This document shows, one piece after another, positions 25,865 to 33,498 of a stretch of 64,000 nt of DNA. The first letter of the stretch is position 1. Every line of letters starts with the position of its first letter. The translations under genes and the position numbers were made by a program. Below the pieces are notes generated by a model, which saw only the letters and a program-made list of their open reading frames with translations, was not told where the DNA came from and made no database searches. The stretch spans positions 434,001 to 498,000 of the forward strand of contig OY969794.1 of NCBI GenBank assembly GCA_963703175.1. The letters run 5' to 3'. The DNA comes from VRUE01 sp963703175. Lineage in GTDB: Bacteria > Actinomycetota > Thermoleophilia > Solirubrobacterales > 70-9.

Positions 25865-27676
25865 CTAAGCGTTGAGTCGACGCTCGAGGTCGGCCAGTTG
25901 CTCGCGCAGCTGCGCCGGCAAATGCTCGCCAAAGCGGGAGAAGTGCTCCTCGATCGCCGCCAGCTCAGCCTTGGCGCCGTCAGCATCGACGGCCAGCAGC
26001 TCGGCCACTTCGTCAGCCGATATCTGCAAGCCATCGGTGTCGAGGCCCTCCACCGTGGGCACCAGGCCGATCGGCGTCTCGACCGCCTCGGCGCTTCCAG
26101 CGCAGCGGCGGAAGACCCACTCGAGCACGCGGCTGTTCTCGCCGAAGCCCGGCCAGAGGAAGTTGCCCCCATCGTCTTTGCGGAACCAGTTGACGTAGAA
26201 GACGCGCGGCAGCTGCGCTCCCTCGCGGGCACCGACCTTCAGCCAGTGATTGAAGTAGTCGCCCATGTGATAGCCGCAGAAGGGCAACATCGCCATCGGG
26301 TCGTAGCGCAGCTTGCCGACCTCGCCGGCCGCGGCGGCGGTCGTCTCCGACGACATGATCGAGCCGAGGAAGACGCCATGCTCCCAATCGAAGGCCTCGC
26401 GCACCAGCGGCACAACCTTGGAGCGACGGCCGCCGAAAAGGAAGGCGTCGATCGGAACTCCGGCCGGGTCCTCCCACTCGGGAGCTATCGAGGGACAGGC
26501 CGAAGCCGGCGTAGTGAAGCGGGCGTTTGGATGCGACGAGGGTTTGTCGGAGGCGGGAGTCCAGTCCTTGCCGTGCCAGTCGATCAGGTGCTCGGGCGGC
26601 TCAGAGGTCATTCCCTCCCACCAGATGTCGCCGTCGTCGGTCTTGGCGCAGTTGGTGAAGATCGAGTCGCGGGCGACCGTCTTCATCGCGTTCGGGTTGG
26701 TCTTCTCGCCGGTCCCGGGCGCGACTCCGAAGAAGCCCGCCTCGGGATTGATCGCGTAGAGGCGGCCGTCCTCGCCGAATTTCATCCAGGCGATGTCGTC
26801 GCCGACCGTCTCCACCTTCCAACCGGGAATGGTCGGAATCAGCATCGCCAGGTTGGTCTTGCCGCAGGCTGAGGGGAAGGCGCCGGCGATGTACTTGACC
26901 TCGCCCTCGGGCGAGGTCAGTTTGAGGATCAGCATGTGCTCGGCCAGCCAGCCCTCGTCGCGTGCCATCGCCGAAGCGATCCGCAGCGCAAAGCACTTCT
27001 TGCCAAGCAGGGCGTTGCCGCCATAACCGGAGCCGTAGGACCAGATTTCGCGGCTCTCGGGAAAGTGGACGATCCACTTGTTATCAGCGTCACAAGGCCA
27101 GGAAACGTCCTCCTCGCCTGCGGCCAGCGGTGCGCCAACCGAGTGCAGGCAGGGGACGAACTCGCCGTTGGTGCCGAGCACGTCGAGGGCGCCTTTGCCC
27201 ATCCGGGTCATGATCCGCATGCTGACCGCGACGTAGGGCGAGTCGGTGAGCTGGACGCCGACGTGGGCGATCGGCGAGCCGAGCGGGCCCATCGAGAACG
27301 GCACCACGTACATCGTGCGGCCCCGCATCGAGCCCTCGAAGAGGCCGCGCAGCATCGCCTTCATCTCCCCCGGCTCGCGCCAGTTATTAGTCGGACCGGC
27401 GTCCTCCTCGCGCTCGGAGCAGATGAAGGTGCGATCTTCGACTCGGGCGACGTCGCCGGGGTCGGAAAGGGCGAGGTAGGAGTTGGGGCGCTTGGCGTCC
27501 GAGAGGCGCTCGAAGGTGCCCGCCTCGATCAGCGTCAGGGCCAGGGAGTCGTACTCGTCAGCGGAGCCGTCGCACCAATGAATGGCGTCAGGCTGGGTCA
27601 GATCTGCGATCTCCCCGACCCAGTCGAGGAGCTTTGTGTTGGTGGTCGGCGCGTCGGCCGCGATGGTTTGGCTCAT
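25865..27676 (-). CDS. pckG: Phosphoenolpyruvate carboxykinase (GTP)
   Basis: A 603-residue GTP-dependent PEPCK that makes PEP from oxaloacetate in gluconeogenesis. The kinase-1a P-loop with active-site cysteine is FPSACGKTNLAML; other family blocks are SMRGRTMYVVPFSMGPLGSP, YGSGYGGNALLGKKCFALRI, GVPIDAFLFGGRRS and FCGYHMGDYFNHWL. The length fits the GTP class (about 600) rather than the ATP class. ATG 27676 was chosen; GTG 27685 is 3 codons earlier. It follows the DUF4333 gene closely and in the same direction. Confidence 0.96.
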   Translation of the reverse strand: MSQTIAADAPTTNTKLLDWVGEIADLTQPDAIHWCDGSADEYDSLALTLIEAGTFERLSDAKRPNSYLALSDPGDVARVEDRTFICSEREEDAGPTNNWREPGEMKAMLRGLFEGSMRGRTMYVVPFSMGPLGSPIAHVGVQLTDSPYVAVSMRIMTRMGKGALDVLGTNGEFVPCLHSVGAPLAAGEEDVSWPCDADNKWIVHFPESREIWSYGSGYGGNALLGKKCFALRIASAMARDEGWLAEHMLILKLTSPEGEVKYIAGAFPSACGKTNLAMLIPTIPGWKVETVGDDIAWMKFGEDGRLYAINPEAGFFGVAPGTGEKTNPNAMKTVARDSIFTNCAKTDDGDIWWEGMTSEPPEHLIDWHGKDWTPASDKPSSHPNARFTTPASACPSIAPEWEDPAGVPIDAFLFGGRRSKVVPLVREAFDWEHGVFLGSIMSSETTAAAAGEVGKLRYDPMAMLPFCGYHMGDYFNHWLKVGAREGAQLPRVFYVNWFRKDDGGNFLWPGFGENSRVLEWVFRRCAGSAEAVETPIGLVPTVEGLDTDGLQISADEVAELLAVDADGAKAELAAIEEHFSRFGEHLPAQLREQLADLERRLNA

Positions 27677-27686
27677 TCGGCGCACT

Positions 27687-27989
27687 CTACTTATCGGGCT
27701 TGAGTTCAGTTACTTCGACATCAGCGTCGGAGTTGATGATCTTCAGCACCGCCGTCTCCTTTTTGCCACCGGCCAGGACGACCGCGCAATTGAAGGTCTT
27801 GCCCGCCTTGACCTCTACTCCGGAGGGACAATCGACCGAGGAGACCTTCTGCCCCACCGACTTCGTCAGGTTTTCTTCGATCGCCGCCTCGGTCTTGACG
27901 TCGTCGATCACCGTTTCCCCGCAGCCGACCGCAAGGAACACTGCGAGAGCCAGCGCGATTACGGCACCGGATCGGGACAGCAAGCTCAT
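27687..27989 (-). CDS. DUF4333 lipoprotein
   Basis: A 100-residue lipoprotein. The signal peptide ends in a lipobox (LAVGC), so the mature protein would be lipid-anchored at the outer face of the membrane. The rest matches the DUF4333 pattern: a helix (KTEAAIEENLTKSVGQKV), VSSVDCPSGVEVKAGKTFNC with two cysteines, then KKETAVLKIINSDADVEV. AGGGAG precedes the ATG. Function is unknown. It sits 10 nt before pckG and may be co-transcribed, although a functional link is not evident. Confidence 0.85.
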   Translation of the reverse strand: MSLLSRSGAVIALALAVFLAVGCGETVIDDVKTEAAIEENLTKSVGQKVSSVDCPSGVEVKAGKTFNCAVVLAGGKKETAVLKIINSDADVEVTELKPDK

Positions 27990-28049
27990 CTGTCTCCCTT
28001 CGAATAGATCGCAATAAGAAGTATCCCAGGGAAGATCCAGGTCACCCGA

Positions 28050-30005
28050 TCAGCCCCCGAAAAGCGTAGAGCGTGGATTCAGGGAGCGCGCCCGGCGGAA
28101 ATCGCGAACCGCTGCTGCGGCCATCCCCCGCTCGGCCTCGATCCGTGAGAGGACCAGCCAAGTGCGCCAGTTCGTCGACTCGCGTTCGGTCGCCGCCCGG
28201 GCGGCTTCGGCGGCGGCAGGCAGATCGCCCTGCGTCTCGAGGACCAACGCCTGCTGAAGGCGCGGGCCGGCCGCGTCCGACTGGACGTTCTGGGCGCTGC
28301 GCGCAGCGCCCAGCGCTGCGGGAAGGTCGCCGTCGCGGACATCCGCTTCGCTCTGCCGAACAAGGCTGGTCGTGGCAAGTGGGACCGCGATCGCAACGAT
28401 CGCGACTAGAGCGACAACGACCGCCGCCACACGTAGCGACAGCGGCAGGCCGGAGCGGCGCTCATCCTTCTGCGAAGCCGGACGTGGCGGCATGACGAGG
28501 ATCGAACCGAGCAACAGCGCCGCCACCACCAAGGCGGGTAACTGCCACATCCAGTCGAACATTGCCGTGATGCAAAACGCGGCGAAGCCGGCTAGAGCGG
28601 CGGCGTACAGCGGCCGGTCTCGCGCTGGGGCAGCAAGCAGTCGACGAATTCCGCCGAGCACGATCGCGCCGAGGAAGGCGATGATCAGGGCGAATCCGAC
28701 GATCCCCAGCTCTCCCAGCGTCTGCAGATACAGCGAGTGGGTGTCGCGCACGGTTTCGGTCGTGTCCCCGTCCCGTGCCCACCAGAATTCGAAGGTTCCG
28801 GAGCCCGTGCCGGTCAGCGGCTTGGTCTTATTCTCCCGCACCGCAGCGCTCCATAGCTGGTAACGACTCTGCCCGGAAACGCTGCCCAGACGCCCGGCAC
28901 CCGAACCGGGGCCTCCGCCTTCCTTGAATTCGTCCCAGCCGCCAGAGATGCGGCCCGGGGCGCCGAGTAGCAACGCCGCGACGATCGCGACCATCACCGC
29001 GACGATCGTCGCGGTGAGCGCCTGGTCGCGCGAGGCCCGCGTCCAACCCGGGCGACGAGCGGCGACCGAGGATGAGGACAGAGCAGCCTGGACCAGGCCG
29101 ACGACAAGGCAGACCGCCAGGACTATCAGGAGCAGTTCGCCGCCTTGGTGCCGGGCGGTGTCGTTTTCGAGCCCTTCCTGAAGGGCCTCGCGGCTATTCG
29201 CCGCGGCAACCAGGATCGCGCCACCAACCCCCGTGAGGAGCAAGGTCGCGAGCTTCGGCAGTCGATCGGAGGTGAGCGCGAGGAAGAGGGCGACGGCGAG
29301 CACGGCTGCCGCGATACCCCCTCGCGAGAGCGTCAGGAAGAGGGTCAACATGGCCGCCGGCATCGCCGCGGCAGCCAGCGCCCGCATCAGGGTCGTCTTT
29401 GCCCCGCTGGCGATCTGCAGCAGCAGCGGAAGACCAATCGCAATTAGTCCCGCCAGTCCGTTCCAGTAATCGATCGGGTAGGAAAGCCGTTCGCGATCTT
29501 CGAGGATGATCCCCGTCTGCCCCGCCGAAGGAAACCAAGCCGGGTGCAACCTCGAGAGCAGCCCGATCAGGAAGACCAGCGAGATCCCGGCGGCAACCGC
29601 GCCGATCAACCGCTGCGATTCGCGAAAGCCCCGGCTGAGGATCGCGATCGCGAAGATCCCCAGATAGCCGAGCACGCGGGCGAGGTCGGCCGAGGTCTTG
29701 TCGGCGCTCTCGGTCCAGCCGAGGCTGAGCGCCGTCCAGATCGTGAACGCGGCGAACAGGCCGAGAGTGATCCAGGCGAGCTCGCCGGGTCGCCGCCGCG
29801 GCAGGGCGCCAACCGCAACCGTGGCAAGCAGGATCCACCAGACGGCGATCCCAACCTGGTCGTGGACCAGCGCGTCGTAGCCACCCCCTTCGATGCCGAG
29901 ATAGGCGACCAGCGCAAAGCAGAGCAGCCAGATGGCTACCGCGGCCCAACTGACCTCGCGGGCGTTTTCCAGAGGCGCGGAGCGCCGCATCGAAGCCGAG
30001 TCCAT
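28050..30005 (-). CDS. O-antigen ligase/polymerase-like membrane protein with TPR-like tail
   Basis: A 651-residue membrane protein with about a dozen hydrophobic segments and a large extracytoplasmic loop, as in the Wzy/WaaL family. The loop has the family block SRYQLWSAAVRENKTKPLTG then GTGSGTFEFWWARDG and RDTHSLYLQTLGELGIVGFA, with the conserved R and H. The C-terminal 100 residues form TPR-like helical repeats (LPAALGAARSAQNVQSDAAG; DLPAAAEAARAATERE). It likely polymerises or ligates a lipid-linked glycan on the outer face. It is divergent from the Gly-rich protein gene. Confidence 0.85.
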   Translation of the reverse strand: MDSASMRRSAPLENAREVSWAAVAIWLLCFALVAYLGIEGGGYDALVHDQVGIAVWWILLATVAVGALPRRRPGELAWITLGLFAAFTIWTALSLGWTESADKTSADLARVLGYLGIFAIAILSRGFRESQRLIGAVAAGISLVFLIGLLSRLHPAWFPSAGQTGIILEDRERLSYPIDYWNGLAGLIAIGLPLLLQIASGAKTTLMRALAAAAMPAAMLTLFLTLSRGGIAAAVLAVALFLALTSDRLPKLATLLLTGVGGAILVAAANSREALQEGLENDTARHQGGELLLIVLAVCLVVGLVQAALSSSSVAARRPGWTRASRDQALTATIVAVMVAIVAALLLGAPGRISGGWDEFKEGGGPGSGAGRLGSVSGQSRYQLWSAAVRENKTKPLTGTGSGTFEFWWARDGDTTETVRDTHSLYLQTLGELGIVGFALIIAFLGAIVLGGIRRLLAAPARDRPLYAAALAGFAAFCITAMFDWMWQLPALVVAALLLGSILVMPPRPASQKDERRSGLPLSLRVAAVVVALVAIVAIAVPLATTSLVRQSEADVRDGDLPAALGAARSAQNVQSDAAGPRLQQALVLETQGDLPAAAEAARAATERESTNWRTWLVLSRIEAERGMAAAAVRDFRRARSLNPRSTLFGG

Positions 30006-30087
30006 CGGGTTCTATGCTACGAACGCGGTGCGGACGGTCCGGCGCCGACCCCCCAAGCCGCAACCACAAACCCAGGCGTAGCCACCT

Positions 30088-30705
30088 ATGAAGGCATCCA
30101 AGACGGGACTCGGTCTGCTGGCGATGATTGCGATCTTCGCCGTTCCGACCGTTGCCCATGCCGAATACCTGGTCCCCCCAGGCAACTCGGCCGCCACCCA
30201 GTACACGGAGGCCGTACCCACGGCCGGCGGGCCCAAGGCAACCAACTCCCCGAAGCAGGGCGGCGGCAAGTCTCCAAAGCAGGTTCTGGGCCACCACAAC
30301 GCCGCCAAGCTCGAGGCGCAGGGCGCCGAAGGCCGCCAAGTCGCAGAAGTGGTCGCGGCGACCGCACCGGGCCCGGTCGATTCGGCCACCGGAGGATCCG
30401 GCCCCCACCACGAGCCAAGCAATCCAGAATCGGGCAAAGGGTCGGGTGGCGGCAACTCAGGCGGTGGCGGTGTATCGGAAGGCGGCGAGACGCCCGGCGG
30501 CGGTTCGGGTCAGGCGGGCAGCCCGGATGCGGCCCTTGTGGCGCAGCCGATCCCGAACGGCTCCTCAGGGCTGGGTGAGGTGCTCGGACAGGCAACCGGC
30601 TCCTCCGACTCGGGCCAACTGGGGCTGCTGCCATTGATCGTGCTCGCCACGATCGCATGGTCGGTTGCATACGTCTTGCGCCGGCGCAAGCTGCCGACTC
30701 GGTAG
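30088..30705 (+). CDS. Gly-rich surface protein with C-terminal membrane anchor
   Basis: A 205-residue exported protein. The signal peptide is KTGLGLLAMIAIFAVPTVAHA; the mature part is a low-complexity Gly/Ser/Pro/His stretch (GKGSGGGNSGGGGVSEGG), and the C-terminus is one membrane segment followed by a basic tail (LLPLIVLATIAWSVAYVLRRRK). The layout is like a sortase substrate, but no LPxTG precedes the anchor. It may span or plug the envelope. It lies 15 nt before the glycoside hydrolase gene and is probably co-transcribed with it. Confidence 0.65.
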   Translation: MKASKTGLGLLAMIAIFAVPTVAHAEYLVPPGNSAATQYTEAVPTAGGPKATNSPKQGGGKSPKQVLGHHNAAKLEAQGAEGRQVAEVVAATAPGPVDSATGGSGPHHEPSNPESGKGSGGGNSGGGGVSEGGETPGGGSGQAGSPDAALVAQPIPNGSSGLGEVLGQATGSSDSGQLGLLPLIVLATIAWSVAYVLRRRKLPTR

Positions 30706-30720
30706 GTAGCCGGTCTTCCC

Positions 30721-32211
30721 GTGATCCCTGCAGGAGCAAAATCGCTGTACCCGCCCGCCAGCCTTCGCTGGGCTCTGGCCTTGCTTGCCTGTGTCTTCGC
30801 GAGCGCGGTCGCGCCGCATCCCGCTGACGCCAGCGCCCCGGCGCCGCTGATCACCGGCGTCACCAACCCGGGCAGCAACGAGCAGGTCGCCTTCGACCGG
30901 ACCAAGGCGGCAGGGGCGGAGTTCGTGCGCATCCCCCTCGACTGGCCGCACGCCGCGCCGCCTGCCCAACCGGCAAGCTGGAATCCAAGCGATCCGGCTG
31001 ACCCTAACTACCATTGGCAGGACGCCGACCTCGCCGTGGCCGGGGCGGTCGCGGCCGGCCTCGTGCCGGTGCTGCAGGTCGACGGCGTGCCCGGCTGGGC
31101 ACAGCGCTGCCAGACGCCCGCCGCCCTGCCCGACGCGGTCTGCGATCCCGATCCGGCGGCGCTCGCCTCCTTTGCCACCGCAGCCGCGCAGCGCTACAGC
31201 GGCAGGTTCCTCAATCTGCCGCGCGTGAGCTACTGGCAGGGACTCAACGAGCCGAACCTCAGCCTTTTCTTCTTCCCCCAGTACGACACCGCGGGGCACG
31301 CGCTCTCACCGGGCCTTTACCGCGCGCTGATCGACTCGTTCTACGGCGCGGTAAAAACGGTCGACCCGTCAAACCTCGTGCTGGCGGCGGGGCTGGGGCC
31401 GATCGCGGTCAAGAACTGGACGATCGGGCCGATGCGCTTCGCCCGCACGCTGCTCTGCATGACCGGTAGCAAGAACCCAAAGCCGATTAAGGGCAACTGC
31501 GGCGGCGGCGTCGACTTCGACATCTTCGCGATCCAGCCGTACACCACGGGCGGCCCGACGCATGAAGGCGGTGTCAACGACGTCGAGCTCGGTGACCTCC
31601 CGAAGCTGCAGACGCTGCTCGCCGCCGCCGACCGCGCCGGCCGGATCAACAGCCAGTTCAAGCACACGCCGCTGTGGATCACCGAGTTCTCCTGGGACTC
31701 GCAACCGCCGGACCCCGGCGGACTGCCGATGGACATCCTCACCCACTGGACCTCGGAAGCGCTCTACACCGCCTGGAGTGCCGGGGTCAGCCACTTCTTC
31801 TGGTACAGCCTCAGGGACGGCCTCCACCTGCCGGGCCAGAATTACAGCGACACGCTTGAGTCCGGCCTGTATTTCCGCGGGTCCGACGACATACAGCAAG
31901 ACACTCCGAAGGAAGTGCTTTACGCCTTCCGCTTCCCCTTCGTCGCCTTTGCCAAGGGCAAGGGCCTCTTTTTCTGGGGCAGGACGCCTGAAAGCACGGC
32001 GGGCAAGGTCGCGATTCAGGTCTTCGACGGGAAGAATTGGCGCAACGTCGCCACCCTGCGAGCCAGCAGGGCGGGGGTATTCAAGGGCATCGCCCCGACT
32101 CGCTACGGAAGCGACAAGAAGGGCTACGCGCGCGCGCTTTACCGGGGGCAGAACTCCCTCGCCTTTTCGATGAAGCCGATCCCGGACTTCCGCCATCCGC
32201 CCTTCGGCTGA
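30721..32211 (+). CDS. Secreted glycoside hydrolase (clan GH-A-like)
   Basis: A 496-residue exported protein with a signal peptide (LALLACVFASAVAPHPADAS) and a TIM-barrel glycosidase domain. The expected acid/base Glu is in YWQGLNEPNLSLF and the nucleophile Glu in LWITEFSWDSQPP, the clan GH-A spacing. A beta-type C-terminal region follows (GKVAIQVFDGKNWRNVATLR), perhaps a small carbohydrate-binding domain. It starts with GTG. Co-location with ligase and nucleotide-sugar genes suggests it trims or processes the exopolysaccharide. The exact GH family cannot be named from sequence reading. Confidence 0.75.
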   Translation: MIPAGAKSLYPPASLRWALALLACVFASAVAPHPADASAPAPLITGVTNPGSNEQVAFDRTKAAGAEFVRIPLDWPHAAPPAQPASWNPSDPADPNYHWQDADLAVAGAVAAGLVPVLQVDGVPGWAQRCQTPAALPDAVCDPDPAALASFATAAAQRYSGRFLNLPRVSYWQGLNEPNLSLFFFPQYDTAGHALSPGLYRALIDSFYGAVKTVDPSNLVLAAGLGPIAVKNWTIGPMRFARTLLCMTGSKNPKPIKGNCGGGVDFDIFAIQPYTTGGPTHEGGVNDVELGDLPKLQTLLAAADRAGRINSQFKHTPLWITEFSWDSQPPDPGGLPMDILTHWTSEALYTAWSAGVSHFFWYSLRDGLHLPGQNYSDTLESGLYFRGSDDIQQDTPKEVLYAFRFPFVAFAKGKGLFFWGRTPESTAGKVAIQVFDGKNWRNVATLRASRAGVFKGIAPTRYGSDKKGYARALYRGQNSLAFSMKPIPDFRHPPFG

Positions 32212-32247
32212 GCGTTCGGTCCGCCCTCGCGACTTAGACTGCCTGCG

Positions 32248-33498
32248 ATGAAGATCGGGATCGTCGGGCTCGGCTACGTCGGCCTTCCGCTTGCCGTGGC
32301 CTTCGCCGAGGCAGGGCACGAAGTCGTCGGCCTCGACACGGACGCGGGCAAGATCGAGGCGCTGAACGCGGGGCGCAGCTACATCGAGGACATTCCCGAC
32401 GCGGTCTTATTACCTCTGCGCGACCACCTGCGGGCGACCTCAAACGAGGCCGACCTCAAGCCCTGCCAAGCGCTGATCGTCTGCGTGCCGACGCCGCTGA
32501 CTGGCACGCGCGAACCAGACCTCACCTACCTGACCGAGTCGGCGACGGCGCTCGCCGGCGTGCTGCAGACGGGACAGCTGATTGTGCTCGAGTCGACCAC
32601 CTACCCTGGGACCACGCGCGAGCGACTGCTGCCGATCCTCGAGCAGGGTTCGGGCTTGTCCGTCGGCGACGATTTTCACCTCGCCTTCTCACCGGAGCGG
32701 ATCGACCCCGGCCGTACCGACTACACGGTACGCACCACGCCGAAGCTCCTCGGCGGCATCACCCTCGCTTGCGCCGAGCGCGCCCGCGAGCTCTACGAGC
32801 TGGTCTGCGACGAGGTCGTCGTCCTCTCGACCCCGGAGGCAGCGGAGCTAGCCAAGCTGCTGGAGAACATCTTCCGCTCGGTCAACATCGCCCTGGTAAA
32901 CGAGCTCTCTCAGCTCTGCGACCGGCTCGGGATAGACATCTGGGAGGTGATCGCAGCGGCAGATACCAAGCCCTTCGGCTTCATGCGCTTTGATCCCGGC
33001 CCGGGCATGGGCGGCCACTGCCTGCCGGTCGATCCCTTCTACCTCGCCTTCAAGGCGCGCGAATACGACTTCTACCCTGAGTTCATCGAGCTCGCCGGCA
33101 AGGTAAACCGGGCCCAACCGGCCTACTGCGTCGACCGCATCGCTCGCGCCCTCAACGAGGCCGAAAAACCGGTCAAGGGGTCGAAGATCCTGCTGCTCGG
33201 GGTCAGCTACAAGCCCGGAGTCGGAGACATCCGCGAGTCGCCCTCCCTGGAGATCATTGGCTTGCTGCGCGAGCTCGGAGCCGATGTCTCCTACCACGAC
33301 CCCTTCGTGGCCGAGCTCTCCGAGCTGGGTCTGCGCTCGGTGGACCTTGAGGCGGGCCTGCGCTCTGCGGACCTGGCGACGATCGTCACCGCGCACGCCG
33401 AGATCGACTATGGCGAGGTTGTCTCGACGGCGCCGCTGACGATCGACTTCCGCGGCGTTACGCGGGAGATCAAAGCGGCAAATCTGATCCGGCTGTAG
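32248..33498 (+). CDS. UDP-glucose/UDP-N-acetylhexosamine 6-dehydrogenase (WecC-like)
   Basis: A 416-residue NAD-dependent nucleotide-sugar dehydrogenase that oxidises C6 to a uronate. Marks are MKIGIVGLGYVGLPLAVAFA at the N-terminus, SPERIDPGRTDYTVRTTPKL, and the catalytic Cys258 in GPGMGGHCLPVDPFYL. The motif style is nearer to the UDP-N-acetyl-hexosamine dehydrogenases (WecC/WbpA) than to UDP-glucose dehydrogenase, so with wecB it could make UDP-ManNAcA. Its 3' end overlaps the end of pabAB by 29 nt, tail to tail. Confidence 0.9.
   Translation: MKIGIVGLGYVGLPLAVAFAEAGHEVVGLDTDAGKIEALNAGRSYIEDIPDAVLLPLRDHLRATSNEADLKPCQALIVCVPTPLTGTREPDLTYLTESATALAGVLQTGQLIVLESTTYPGTTRERLLPILEQGSGLSVGDDFHLAFSPERIDPGRTDYTVRTTPKLLGGITLACAERARELYELVCDEVVVLSTPEAAELAKLLENIFRSVNIALVNELSQLCDRLGIDIWEVIAAADTKPFGFMRFDPGPGMGGHCLPVDPFYLAFKAREYDFYPEFIELAGKVNRAQPAYCVDRIARALNEAEKPVKGSKILLLGVSYKPGVGDIRESPSLEIIGLLRELGADVSYHDPFVAELSELGLRSVDLEAGLRSADLATIVTAHAEIDYGEVVSTAPLTIDFRGVTREIKAANLIRL

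Noticed and set aside
25898..27703. Long plus-strand frames opposite pckG
   Set aside because: The minus strand codes a complete GTP-type PEP carboxykinase with the P-loop and all family blocks.
29544..30578. 344-residue plus-strand frame that runs from the ligase gene into the Gly-rich gene
   Set aside because: It is antisense to the O-antigen ligase-like gene over most of its length and has no domain; the membrane protein on the other strand is convincing.
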